From NCBI GenBank assembly GCA_028583685.1, contig JAMXIF010001119.1:681277-745276 (forward strand): a stretch of DNA of 64,000 bases. The letters run 5' to 3'. The notes below the pieces were generated by a model. The model searched no databases. It was not told the DNA's origin and was given only the letters and a program-made list of their open reading frames with translations. Source of the stretch: Petaurus breviceps papuanus (taxonomy: Eukaryota; Chordata; Mammalia; Diprotodontia; Petauridae). Position numbers and translations under genes: made by a program. Positions 1 through 10,312 of the stretch are shown here, piece after piece (the first letter of the stretch is position 1; each line of letters starts with the position of its first letter).

Positions 1-336
1 AAAACCTTAAAGAAAAATGCTAATTGAACTGAAATTCAATAAGAATTCTTGGAAGAGTAAAAGAAAGCAATAAGAGTGCAACAGGAAAAATTGGGAAAAA
101 GAAATGAGTATGATTCAGGAAAATTATGAAAAGATAATTCTCAGTTTGGTAAAAGAGACACAAAAAATAGTGAAGAAAATAACTCCTTAAAAAAGCAAAA
201 TTGGCCAAATGGAAAAGGAGGTATGAAATCTCACTGAAGAAAACAATTTCCTAAAAATTAGAATTTGGCAACTAGAAGCCAATGACTCCATGAGATATTG
301 AGACACTATAAGACAAAGTCAAAATAATGAAAAAAG

Positions 337-415
337 GGGCGGCTAGGTGGCGCAGTGAGTAGAGTGCTGGCCCTGGAGTCAGGGGAATCTGAGTTTGGAT
401 CTGGCCTCAGACACT

Positions 416-452
<37 letters not shown>

Positions 453-524
453 AACAAAAAACCTAGCCACGTGACCTTGGGCAACTTACTTAAACCCAAT
501 TGCCCTCCAAAAAGCAAAATAAAT
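337..524 (+). mobile_element. Marsupial tRNA-derived SINE, subfamily A, with internal (CA)n
   Basis: The head carries an A-box-like tggcgcagtga, followed by a diverged B-box region and the tail cttgggcaacttacttaaac. A CA microsatellite at about 418-447 sits between the B-box half and the tail. The insertion is flanked by the direct repeat aaataatgaaaaaag (322-336 and 525-539), a 15-bp TSD, and splits the ORF1 of the surrounding LINE. Confidence 0.93.
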
Positions 525-2340
525 AAATAATGAAAAAAGATAAAAATGTTAACTATCTCATGGGAAAAATAACTTATGTGGAAAATAGATCAAGAAGAGA
601 TAATTTATTGGGCTATTTGAAAGCATGATCAAAGAAAAAGTCTCATAATATTTTTAAAAATTATCAAGGAAAACTGCCCCAATATCTTATATTCAGAAGG
701 CGGAATAGAAATTGAAAGAATCCACTGATTGCCTCCTGAAAGAGATCCCAAAATGAAAATTCCCAAGAATATCATAGCCAAATTCCAGAGCTCCCAAGTC
801 AAGGAGAAAATTTTGTAGGCAGCCCAAAAGAAGCAATTCAAATATCATGGGGCTACAGTCAGGATCACATAAGATTTAGAGACTTCCATGTCAAATTGGA
901 ATATGACATTCTAAAAGACAAAGGAGCCAGGCATAACCTACCCAGCAAAACTGAGTGTAACCCTTTGGGAAGGGAGTTAAGGAAGGAACAGATATTTAGT
1001 AAAGTGGAGGACTTCCAAGCATTCCTGATAAAAAAAGACTAGAAATGAAAATCTGACATTCAAACATAAGACTCAAGTTAATTATATTTTTAAAAAAAAT
1101 TAATCATAAGAGACTCAATAGAGCTAAATTGTTTACATTCCTATAGGGGAAAATTCTTCCTGTAACTCCTAAAAATTTAATCATTATTAGGATAGTGAGA
1201 AGGAGTCTCTATAGACAGAAGCATGGTTATGAGTCAATTATGTTAGGATCATCTCTCACCCCAAAAACAGGGTGAGAAAGAGAGATGCCCTGGGAGAAGA
1301 GGCAAAGGAGAGGCAGAATAAGGAAAATGTTCTCACAAGAGGTGCATGAAGAAGAGCTTTAAAAGTGGAGGGAGAAATGGTGGGATGGTAGAGGTCCTTC
1401 AACCTCACTCTCACTGTAATTGGTTCAAAGAGGGAAGAATACACAGAAACATGCACACTCAGTTGGGTGCAGAAATATAAAAATCTATATTGCTCAAAAT
1501 GGAAATAAGAGGGGAAAGGGATAAGTGATATAGGGGAGGTGATAAAAGGAAGGGTGGATTAAGGTGATCAGTGATCAGAAGCAAAAAAGACTTTTGAGGA
1601 CAGGATGAAAAGAAAGAGAATGAAGGATAAACAGAAGCAAATAGGATGGAGGGAAATACACAGTTAATAATCATAACTGAACATGAATGGGATGAACACA
1701 CCCATAAAATGGAAATGTATAGCAGTATGGTTTAGAAACTAGAATCATACAACAATATGCTGTGTGCAAGAGACACATTTGAAACAGAAACACATATACA
1801 AAGTTAAAATAAAGGGCTAGCGTAGAATCTATTATGCTTCAGCTGGGGTAAAAAGAAAGGCAGGGGTAACAATCATGATCTCAGACAAGGTGAAAGAAAA
1901 AATAGACCTAATTAAAAGAGGTAACCAGGGAAACTACATTTTGTTAAGAAATGCCATACACAATGAAGTAATATCAAAAAAATTATAGCAAATTCTCCAG
2001 TGAGGGCCTCATTTCTCAAATACATGAGAAACTGAGGCAAATTTATAAAAATGAAAGTCATTCCTCAATTGATGAATGAATGACTGAAAGATATGAACAG
2101 GCAGTTTTCAGAAGAAATCAAAGTTATGTATAGTCATATGAAAAAACACTCTAAATCACTAGTGATTAGAGAAGGCAAATTGGAGGGCAGCTAGGTAGCA
2201 CCGTGAATAGAGCACCGACCCTGGAATCAGGGGTACCTGAGTTCAAATCCAGTCTCAGACACTTAACACACACACAGACACACACCAAACCTAGTCGTGT
2301 GACCTTGGACAAGTCACTTAACCCCAACTCTCCTACCTTC

Positions 2341-2730
2341 TGTAATGCGAATGTAAATTTTAAAGATCTTCCCTGCCCCTAGGCTAANNNNNNNNNNATT
2401 TGATCTGAATTCTGGGAAGCCGTTGTTGAGAGTCCCCCGGCTTTGAAAAACCCAGAATGTGGAAACCCAGATGTTGACTGGGTATGGATGTAATGTTTGG
2501 ACAGTTTGGAAATCTGTCCACTTGATGTTTCTGTCTTGATAATTATGCCTGTATACTTTGAGGTTCAGGGTGCTGACCTTTTCACCTGAACAAGGTAAAT
2601 GTCTGATATATGTCTGACTGATTAAAGTAAGCTTGTTAACCCATTTTGAGTTGCTTTCCTTTAACAAAGCAGATCCAAGAACCTGTGGTAGCTGCAAACC
2701 CTGAGGACGCTTGGGGTGCTTGCCGCTACA
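2341..2730. mobile_element. Solo LTR of an endogenous retrovirus, class not assigned
   Basis: The element starts with TG and ends with CA (tgccgctaca), and is flanked by ccttc at 2336-2340 and 2731-2735, a 5-bp target duplication. An ATTAAA polyadenylation-like signal lies at 2621-2626, about 105 bases before the right end, as expected for the R/U5 side when read on the + strand. No internal viral sequence adjoins it, so it is a recombined fossil. An assembly gap of 10 N falls inside it, so its true length is uncertain. It is younger than the SINE and LINE that contain it. A 5-bp duplication fits several retrovirus classes. Confidence 0.82.
2388..2397. other. Assembly gap (10 N)
   Basis: Ten unknown bases lie inside the solo LTR. 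The round number suggests a placeholder, so the real gap length may differ. Confidence 0.98.
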
Positions 2731-3624
2731 CCTTCCACCTCCAAAAAGAAAAAAAAGAGAAGGCAAATTGGAACAACTCTAAGGTACCACCTTATACCTA
2801 TTAAAATGACAAATGCTGGAAGGGATAAGGGAAAAAAAACATACATTAATGAATTGTTTGTGGAATAGCAAACCCAATCATTCTGAAGAACAATCTGAAA
2901 CTATGTTCAAAGGGCTGTGAAACTATACGTACCCTTTGATCCAGTAATACCACTGTTAGATCTGTACCCGAAAGTGATCAATCAGAGAAAAAAGGGGCCT
3001 CTGTGTACAAAATATATTTATAGCAACTCTTTTTGTAATGGCAAAGAATTGGAAATGGAAGGGATGCCTGTCGATTGGGGAATGGCTGAACATTCAGTAT
3101 ATGATGTTGATGAAATATTAGTGTGCTACAGGAAATAATGAGGGGGTTAGTTTAAGGGGAAAAAATGGCATGATCTATATGAACTGATGTAGAATGGAAA
3201 ACTGGGAGACCATGGCACACAGTAACAGAAGTGTTGTAATGGTGACCATCTGTGGAATACCTGGCTACTCTGCTTAATATAATGATCCAAGACACCTCTA
3301 AGGAACTCATGATGAAAACATGCTATCCACCTCTAGAGAGAGAGAGCTGATTACCTCTGAGTGAAATTAAAGTGTAATTTCCTAATTTTTTTTTTTACTA
3401 TTTGCTTGTGATATGGCTAATATAGAAATACATTTTGCATGATTTCACATGTGTAACTGAGATATTGTTTGTCTTTTCAGTGGGTGGGGGAGGTGCAAGA
3501 TGGAGGAAGATAATCTAGAATTCAAAATTTAAAAAGAAAGAACGTTTGAAATAAAAGGTATTTTTTTAAAAAAAGGGAACTACTGAAAATATTTACTGAA
3601 TTTTTTTAAAAAGACTGAAAATCT

Positions 3625-3720
3625 GCCAACGTCTCTGAACCTCATGGGCTAAATAAGGATAGTTAGTCTTACCCTGCTTACCTCAAAGCCGGTGCTATAA
3701 GAACAAATGAAAGATCTCAA
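3625..3720 (+). mobile_element. MIR-type CORE-SINE 3' fragment
   Basis: The stretch running from gaacctcatgggctaaata to a CTTACCTCAAAG-like segment matches the end of MIR (cctcagtttcctcatctgtaaa, then acctacctcatagg). It is heavily diverged. Confidence 0.5.
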
Positions 3721-4503
3721 AGAGTTTTAATTGCATAATGCACCATAGAAACACAACTTCACAGAACAGATGCCACTGGAAGCCTATTCCTACACTCTTT
3801 TATCATGCAATGGTTACAACCCCCAGTACTGATACAAATCCTAAGCAGAAGTCAACCATAGACTTCTGCCATGCTCAGACTGTGACACAATTCTATTACC
3901 AATAACTAGAGGTGGGAGTGGAAGGAAACACTCTTTGGGAAAGAGGCTACAACAAAGGCCTTTAGAATCTTTTGTTCTATTTTCAGAATTTGATAAAGGT
4001 TATGTCAAAAATCAATTTTATACCCCCCCAAAAATTTGCTTAGATTTAAGGTCAAAAACTAAGTTTTTGTTACAGAAGATTGTATTATTAAAATATTTTT
4101 TTCTCAGTTTTACTTTCAAGGTTTGAAGAAGAAAATAATTAAAGAGGGATTTTTTTTCCCCTGATTGGGTTTCTGTGCCCATTTGGCCTAATTAGCCCTG
4201 GCCCTTTGCCCATCAAATCATGAGCTCACTCTTCTTAAGGAAACTCAAAGAGTTGTCTCTCTCTGAAGTAAGAAAAGACTAAGAAATTCCAATTATGGTT
4301 TAGGCAGTTGGAAAGATAGTAGTTCTAACATCACTCCAGAGAAATGGATTTGGGGTTCAAGTAATTTGTAAATTGGAATCCTAAAAGTAAGTGAAATAGG
4401 TTTGTCTTCTCCCTCCACTATGGAAATTGTATGAAAAAGTAATCTCAACACCATCCTAAGGAAGAAAAAAAACAACATTATGTCTAAATTAATTGGATTT
4501 TCA
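3721..4503. other. Unique non-coding DNA
   Basis: No repeat, coding or structural signal is recognised. The open frames here (up to 63 codons) have no recognisable composition or motif. Confidence 0.5.
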
Positions 4504-4695
4504 TTTTAGGATAATAGAGAGGGAGCAAGAAGGGAAGTCAGAGACGATCTAATCCCACTTCTTCATTTTACACTTGAGGAAACTGAGACCCAAGAAGATC
4601 AAGGAAGTGACTTGCTCAAGGTAGTAAGCATCAAAAGTATGATTTGAACCTGGTTCCTCTGACTCCAAAGTAATTGCTCCTTCTCCTGTAGAACG
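4504..4695 (-). mobile_element. THER1/MIR-type CORE-SINE
   Basis: The run cttgaggaaactgagaccc, followed by gacttgctcaagg and a gatttgaacctggttcctct-like segment, is the antisense MIR core. The lead-in (cagagacgatctaatcccac) resembles the THER1 tail. Confidence 0.72.
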
Positions 4696-5021
4696 CTGAT
4701 TTTTGTTAAATCAGGCTTTTCTTGCCAGGGATCCAAAAAAAAAAGATAAAAATCATCATTGGCGACATATTTCTTCCTCAGCTCAGTATTTTTTTATCAG
4801 TAATCTTCTCCAACCACCTCCCCTTCCCCCCCCCCCCCCACATGACTTCCTGGAAGAACCTTCCCAGAAGACATGGCTTTTAATCTCCAAGGTGACACTG
4901 ATTAACTCTTAGTACCTAGGAGTCATTCTACATTGATAAATTGACACTAGCCTTGGTTTTCTTTTTTGGTTATCACTAAGCAGGGAAATATTTTCATTTA
5001 TACTTAAAGAAGGAGGGCTCC
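4696..5021. other. Unique non-coding DNA with a poly-C run
   Basis: There is an A-rich run near 4735-4745 and a C homopolymer at about 4826-4839. Nothing else is recognisable. Confidence 0.5.
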
Positions 5022-5035
5022 TGAATCATTGTTTT

Positions 5036-5079
5036 TAAGCAATTGGGGTTAAGTAACTTGCCCAAGGTTACACAGCCAG

Positions 5080-5126
<47 letters not shown>

Positions 5127-5230
5127 TGTGTGTGTGTGGGTGGGTGTTAAGTATCTGAGGCGGGAACCAATCCTGAATCCTCCTGACTCCAGGCTGGAGC
5201 TCATACTCATTGCGCCACCTAGCCACCCCA
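5036..5230 (-). mobile_element. Marsupial tRNA-derived SINE, subfamily A, with long internal (TG)n
   Basis: In reverse orientation it shows the tail (gcaattggggttaagtaact), a TG run at about 5081-5139 and the head (tgcgccacctagccacccc). Flanks tgaatcattgtttt at 5022-5035 and 5231-5244 form a perfect 14-bp TSD. Confidence 0.94.
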
Positions 5231-5334
5231 TGAATCATTGTTTTCAACTCCATTTTTCTCCCTTTAAATTTCTCTGAAATCATTTCATCAGACTACTGTT
5301 CTTCTAAGCTATCTTGATGTTGCCCTATGACTCG

Positions 5335-5540
5335 TAGCAATAACTTCATGATCCAATGGAAAAACTATGATTGGAGTCAGAGAACCTGAATTTTAATTCC
5401 TAGTCTCACAAAGAGTACTTGTATGATTTCAATCAAGTCACTTAACTCTTCTGGTCATCAGTTTCGTCATCTTTAAAATTGAGGGGGTTGAAAACAAATA
5501 TGGACTTGGATTAAGTGATCTCTAAGGTACTTTTCAGATC
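5335..5540 (+). mobile_element. MIR-type CORE-SINE
   Basis: The head-to-core sequence includes gattggagtcagagaacctg, then tcaagtcacttaactcttct and gtttcgtcatctttaaaatt, in MIR order on the + strand. Confidence 0.7.
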
Positions 5541-6285
5541 TAAATATAGATTTAGAGGTTTCTTATTTCACACAAAAACATTATTCTAAATTGCACCTTT
5601 ACCAGACTATAAAATGGGTCTGTTACACAAGGAAGGTTGGGACCCTTGCAATGGAGGAGAGGGGGAAGAGACATATTAGCCATTGATATTCCATTTGACA
5701 TAAGGGGAAGCTGAGGATCATAATTCACCCTCAGAAACATTACTGATCAGACCCAGAGCTCAGTTATGGGTCTTCACCCAGAGTTCCTCAGTCTTACATA
5801 TTCTAATTCTTAGAGCAAAGTATCACATTATCAGAAAACTAAACATTGTCTGCACTGACATGTTCACAAGTGAGCTACAAACTAATTGTTTAACCATAAC
5901 ATCTGCCTGAGTAAATCTGTCTCCATTTGGATTTAGATTTATAGCTGGAACAGTTTGTACAATCAGAACAACTTTGGTAGTTGGGCATTTTCCCTAGTCA
6001 CAGCTATTCGTTAGAGTAATGAGATGGAGTAATGAGAGTCAGTATAGAATGCAAATGCAGATTCCTGGTGTCTCTGCCAAACAAGAAGAGGCTGAGTGTT
6101 CCATGACACAGTGACAACAAGAATATGAAGGCTCTAGAAGCATGGGAGGGGTCAGTGGGTATAGGAATCAAATACCCCCTCCTTCCCCCAGCCATACCCC
6201 CCTCCATCCCATCCAGCCCACTCCCTGGTGATCTTTCTCTCCACAGTATTCTTCTCTTACACAATTTCTATACTCCTAAATGTCA
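5541..6285. other. Unique non-coding DNA
   Basis: No repeat signature or coding potential is recognised. The overlapping open frames near 6004-6310 are low-complexity translations of a pyrimidine-rich stretch. Confidence 0.5.
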
Positions 6286-6287
6286 GA

Positions 6288-6480
6288 ATCAGAGATGCAT
6301 AGAATGTTAAGACTCCGAACAGATCTTTAAAAAGTATGCAGTCCAACTTCCAAGTAGGGAAAGAGAAGCCTAGAAAGGTGACATGATTTGCCCAAGGTCA
6401 TGCAATGAATTAATGCTGAAGCTGGGATTAGAACCCAGGTGTCTTGATTCTCACTTCATAGTTCTTTATATCAACTGTGT
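6288..6480 (-). mobile_element. THER1/MIR-type CORE-SINE
   Basis: The antisense core is visible as gatttgcccaaggtcatgca and gattagaacccaggtgtctt, preceded by a THER1-like lead with an agtccaacttccaagt segment. Confidence 0.72.
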
Positions 6481-7000
6481 AAAATGGAATTTATCTAGGG
6501 AGATCATGTTGAAAAGAATCACACTGCCATTCCTTTACTAATGCAAAGAATCCTCTCATAGTAAAATATAATCACCCTTTAATGGGTCCTTGGAGGAAAT
6601 CAAACTTCCCATAGCTTGCTTTTGCTTAAAGTAAAACATATTACTTTTGTATGTGGCTTTCTCTCAGTCTGTGTGTACATAGTCCATATTAAGCTGCAAC
6701 ACAATAAGCAGTTGACTGGGGAGTGTTTTCTATTGATTTTACATTTGTTTACACATGTGTATACTGTACTCCTGTAAATTGTTCAATGCTAAGGATTTTT
6801 ACAAAGAATCTGTCCCTCATTCTAAGAACTAGCCTTGTGCTGAAGCTAGATAGGTAGCTACCCATATGATGGGATTTCAGCTAGGAAGGCCCTTATATTA
6901 CCACAAAGGACATTCTCTAGCTGATGGATTAGGCCTGATATTCCCCTGTCAAAACGCTATTCCTTTAGCTTAAACATCCTTTACCTGTTAAATGTCAAGG
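6481..7000. other. Unique non-coding DNA
   Basis: No repeat or gene signature is recognised in about 520 bases. Confidence 0.5.
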
Positions 7001-7155
7001 AAGGCAACCTGGCACAGTGGCAAAGAATGGATTTGGAGTCAGCGACCTAGGTTCTAATCCTCTTATTAGGAAATAAATTCATTAATCTCTAGGCCTTGGT
7101 TTTCATACCTGTAAAAATAAGCATAGTTGCACTAGATGAGCACTAAGGTCTTTTG
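7001..7155 (+). mobile_element. MIR-type CORE-SINE
   Basis: The order ggatttggagtcagcgacct, ggttctaatcctctt, then ggccttggttttcatacctg and a short 3' core matches MIR. Confidence 0.65.
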
Positions 7156-7585
7156 CTATAATCCAATTCCTGCTGGTAGGGATCATACTTTATAATTACC
7201 CCTCAGTGCAATTGAAATCTAAGAGCCTCTCTTATTGTTTAATAAGAAGAAAGAAGACTAGGTTCCCACAGGGCATAATGTGAGGGTATAGAACATCCTA
7301 GAGTTTAGGTATAGGCTGTAATCTGTCATTATCACCATATGTTATAGGTAAGGATCTATATGGAGAGGGGATATCACTAGTCTACGACTAGAATGAGGAG
7401 AACCAGTCTTACAAAGAAGACATAATTTTAGGGGTTCCCATCAGGATCCTTTACTTAAAAACACTTCCCCTACTGGCTATATTTGCTCCTCCCTAGAATT
7501 CTACTGTCAGAGTTTCATTTCTTTAGCTGCAGGCTTCAATAAATGCAAGCCCTTAGCCAGTGGGATTGAGCAATAAAGAGATCAC
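7156..7585. other. Unique non-coding DNA
   Basis: No recognisable repeat, RNA gene or coding signal. Confidence 0.5.
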
Positions 7586-7589
7586 TGAT

Positions 7590-7735
7590 AACCTAGGGGA
7601 AAGAAGTCTTCAGTGGACCGCAATCCAGTGAACATAGATTCAAATCACAACTCTCACACTGAACAGCTTTGTGGCCATAGGTAAGTCACTTAAAGTTTAT
7701 GAGCCTCAGTTTTCTCATTCAATTATGTTCAAGAA
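7590..7735 (+). mobile_element. MIR-type CORE-SINE
   Basis: Segments such as gattcaaatcacaactctc, ggtaagtcacttaaagttta and gagcctcagttttctcattc appear in MIR order. Confidence 0.65.
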
Positions 7736-8150
7736 GAGTTGTTACCGTCCGAAGTTAGATTACAAGTTGTTGAGAAGTGAGTAAAGAGAGAAAGTAGAAG
7801 CATATATGAAAATAGATGGCTTATTCTAGGAGGATAGTTATGAAAGGGGGAAATATGGGACAATGGCTAGAACGGTGCTCAAATGAAATGGTCTTTTTTC
7901 TTGTTCTAAGCATGGGAAGTTTGGGGCATGTTTGTAAGGAGCAGAGAAAGAGCCAAGGCATGACAGGTTGAAGATTAGAGAGAGGGAGACTGACAGGGAA
8001 GGTTCCCAGAGAAGATAGCACAGGATGGGATCAAGGGGCAAATAGAACAGATGACTAAGTAGCCAAGAAAGAGAGAAGTGGGGGAGGAGGATGACAAGTT
8101 ATTTTGAAGGCACACAATTGGGAGTGTACTTATAATGAAGAGTTCCTAGG
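7736..8150 (-). mobile_element. L2 LINE fragment, reverse-transcriptase region
   Basis: Translating the minus strand between about 7840 and 8030 gives a frame with SLSLIFNLSC and APYKHAPNFP stretches. These align with the L2 reverse-transcriptase segment (SLIFNLSL...YKHA...PLLKKPSLDP) just before the palm domain. Only this part of ORF2 is present, with both ends missing. Confidence 0.72.
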
Positions 8151-8585
8151 TCCCTTACCACCCAGTGCTAACACATCAAAGTCATTTTATTTTTTTCTTC
8201 TGATTTTTTTTGAATTTTTAAAAAATATGATTTAAAAAATTTTATGGAATAAAACAAGCATTTCTATACCATAATAAAAAAGATAATTGCACATGGAACT
8301 GCCAATTTCTTATATACAGCTAGCTATTCCTTTTATTTTTTTAATGCTTTATTAACTTTTGATTTACATCATTTGTTTCTGCCAGATTTTGAGTTACAAA
8401 TTTTCTCCCCGTTTTTCCCCTAGCCACTGCCCCAAAATAGCAGTTCCACGGAATATCCCCTCCTCCAATCTGCTCTCTCCCATATTTTCTCCCATACCCC
8501 TTTCTACTTTTCAAGTGGACCTCTATGCCCCAGTGCCTGTATATCTTATTTCCCAATTACATGTAAGATGGTATTAATAATAGTG

Positions 8586-8630
8586 TATATATATATAAAT
8601 ACACACACGTTATATATATATATATATATT
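8586..8630. repeat. (TA)n microsatellite within the L1 3' UTR
   Basis: Two TA runs are separated by a short cacacac stretch. Confidence 0.9.
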
Positions 8631-8850
8631 TGATTTTAAAACTTTGAATTCCAGATTCATTCCCTTCCTCCCTTGTCACCCTCCCTTACTGGGAAGATAC
8701 GCAGTTCAGAATAGGTTGTACATGTGTGGCTAATACAAAACAATAACATAGTAGATACATTGTAAAAGACTGACTATATTTCCCTCCCTCCTATCCCACC
8801 TCCCACTTGTTCTATTCTCTACTTTGATCCCGTCTATTTTTTTTTTTAAA

Positions 8851-8996
8851 GCAATTGGGGTTAAGTAACTTGCTCAAGGTTACACGGCCAGGTGTTTCTG
8901 GGTGGGTGCTAAGTGTCTGAGCCTGGATTCGATCCCCAGGTCATCCCGACACTGGAGCCGGTGCTCTTATTTGCTGTGCTACCTGGCCACCCCATA
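8851..8996 (-). mobile_element. Marsupial tRNA-derived SINE, subfamily B, inside the short L1
   Basis: Subfamily B differs from A by a gagcctggattcgatcccca-type B-box half and a cggccaggtgtttctgggtg middle. It sits exactly at the junction between the truncated ORF1 and the L1 3' UTR. I see no TSD around it: the flanks read gtctattttt on the left and atagatgaac on the right. Confidence 0.88.
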
Positions 8997-9615
8997 GATG
9001 AACCTTTCAACTCTAAATCTGGCAGTCCAATAACTTTTAAATTATCTCTCCTGGATCTATTTTCCAGGTCAGTGGTTTTTCCCATGAGATATTTCACATT
9101 GCCTTCTATTCTTTCATTTGTTTGGATCTGTTTAACAGCATCTTGATTTCTCATAAAGTCATTAGCTTCCATTTGCTCCAATCTAATTCTGAAGCAATGA
9201 TTCTCCTCATTGAGTTTTTGAGATTCTTTTTCCATCTGGCAAATTCGACTTTTTAAGGCATTCTTCTCCTCATTACCTTTTTGGGCCTCCTTTGCCATTT
9301 GAGTCAGTCTGTTTTTTAAGTATTATTTTCCTCAGTCAGGCTGTTGACTCTCATTTTGTAATTTTCTTGCATTGTTCTCGTTTCTCTTCCCAATTTTTCC
9401 TCCACTTCTCCTCTTTGGTTTTCAAAATCTTTCTTAAGGTCCTCTATGGCCTGTGACCAGCTTGTATTTTCCTTTGAAGCTTTTGGTGCAGGAGTTCTGA
9501 CTTCAATGCTTTCCTCCTGTCCCATGCTTTGCTCCTTTTTGTCCCCAAAATAGGAGTGTATTGTTGGAATCTTCTGTCTGCTTTGTTTCCTTTGCCTGCT
9601 CATTTTGCCTCTCAA
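8909..9615 (-). pseudogene. L1 ORF1, N-terminal and coiled-coil part only
   Basis: Translation begins MRGKMSRQRKQSRQKIPTIH at 9615. The first frame (9615-9316) holds a basic N-terminus and a stretch rich in Glu, Lys, Asn and Gln. It ends at a stop in an A run near 9318-9325, where a one-base frame change leads into a second frame (about 9320-9000) that continues the heptad-rich coiled coil (MEKESQKLNEEN) and reaches ENRSRRDNL, the motif that precedes the RRM in L1 ORF1 proteins. The RRM and C-terminal nucleic-acid-binding domain do not follow: a SINE begins at about 8996. The family protein is an RNA chaperone that coats L1 RNA. This copy could at most give a coiled-coil protein. Confidence 0.8.
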
Positions 9616-10312
9616 TTACTTGACTTTTGGGCTTTTTGCCACAGTAGGACTCTGCCACCAGACGGGAGCTTTTGTCCCAAACGGGGTTTTCTCAGCTGCC
9701 GGAGGTATTAGATGGGTGCCCTCTGTGAGGTTTCCACACCCTCTGGCAAGCTGGACACAGACCCCAGAACCTCCACCCTAGAGTGCAATCCAGATCCAAG
9801 CAGGTTAAAGCAAGAGCAATTACCCCTCAGACTGGTGCTTGGTCCCCCTACACTCTGCAGTCCAAGAGCTGAAGCCGCCACGTGGCACGGGCTGGCTGTG
9901 CTGGTGTCTCAGCGGCTTTTCGCCCTGGGGGCAAAAGCCACACACTCCCACTTACTGGTCCTAAATTCCAGACTGCACTGACCTCTCACTTTGTCCTTTG
10001 TGTCTATGTGTTGATAAATCTGGAAACGGCCACAGCTGCTGCTGATCTGGAGTCCCTCTGGCCTGTGGCTGGTCAGGCCCGCCCTGGGGCTAAAGCCTCG
10101 GTGTGGGGCTGGGCTTGGCTTCCAGAGCGCTGCGTTGGATTCCTGCAAGCCTGCCAGGATGTCCTCAGAGGGACTTTAGCTTCTCTGTGTCATTTTGTGG
10201 GTTCTGCAGCCCCAAAGTTTGTTTAGAGTCCCCTTTTTACATGGATTGGGGAGGGTGGAAGCCGGAGCCGTGGGAAGGTTGTGCTTCTACTCCGCCATCT
10301 TGGCTCTGCCCC
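9616..10312 (-). promoter_or_regulatory. L1 5' UTR / internal promoter with YY1-like site
   Basis: This G+C-rich segment lies between the element start and the ORF1 ATG at 9615. The first bases on the minus strand include ccaagatggcgg (about 10291-10303), matching the YY1 site that sets transcription start in human L1 (aagatggc core). Open frames on either strand here are by-products of base composition. Confidence 0.75.

Larger units (their letters stand above)
2185..2755 (+). mobile_element. Marsupial tRNA-derived SINE, subfamily A, split by a solo LTR
   Basis: The SINE occupies 2185-2340 and 2731-2755, with the LTR between. Its outer ends are flanked by agagaaggcaaattgga at 2168-2184 and 2756-2772, a perfect 17-bp TSD inside the ORF2 3' region of the LINE. 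A short (CA)n-like stretch lies near 2266-2284, where other copies carry expanded CA runs. Confidence 0.93.
1..3575 (+). mobile_element. Half-L1-like LINE, internally deleted, interrupted by two SINEs
   Basis: The left part (1-336, then 540-1050) reads as L1 ORF1: a decayed coiled coil with a trace of the ENRSRRDNL motif near 583-605, then C-terminal remnants such as the IEIER and PKMK-like stretches near 705-755 and a PAKL-like stretch near 940-955. From about 1060 to 1700 there is purine-rich linker. About 1740-1975 matches the ORF2 endonuclease region (an ETHLKQ-like stretch near 1770). The sequence then jumps at about 1980-2000 straight to the C-terminal end of ORF2 and a 3' UTR ending near 3575, so most of the reverse transcriptase is absent. 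This is the layout of half-L1 (HAL1) elements. The 5' end lies outside the window. Many stops are present. Nested SINEs lie at 337-524 and 2185-2755. Confidence 0.8.
8336..10312 (-). mobile_element. Complete short non-autonomous L1: 5' UTR, N-terminal ORF1, SINE, 3' UTR
   Basis: The element is flanked by a perfect 16-bp TSD, ctagctattcctttta, at 8320-8335 and 10313-10328. On the minus strand it starts ggggcagagccaagatggcg at 10312, the canonical L1 5' start, runs through about 700 bases of 5' UTR, then ORF1 from 9615, a SINE at 8851-8996, a 3' UTR (8340-8840) related to the half-L1 element at 41.1-41.5 kb, and ends in a T run. The target contains TTTT/AA on the + strand, the L1 endonuclease consensus. 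ORF1 lacks its RRM and C-terminal domain, and ORF2 is absent. Confidence 0.85.

Noticed and set aside
337-524. tRNA gene calls at the SINE heads
   Set aside because: A and B box remnants are present but the sequence does not fold as a tRNA and is followed by a SINE tail and TSD.
2314-2766. 150-codon minus-strand frame
   Set aside because: It runs across the solo LTR, its gap of N and the SINE ends. It crosses an assembly gap and has no protein signature.
5081-5139. CRISPR-like regular repeats at the TG and CA runs
   Set aside because: They are dinucleotide microsatellites inside SINEs, without spacers.
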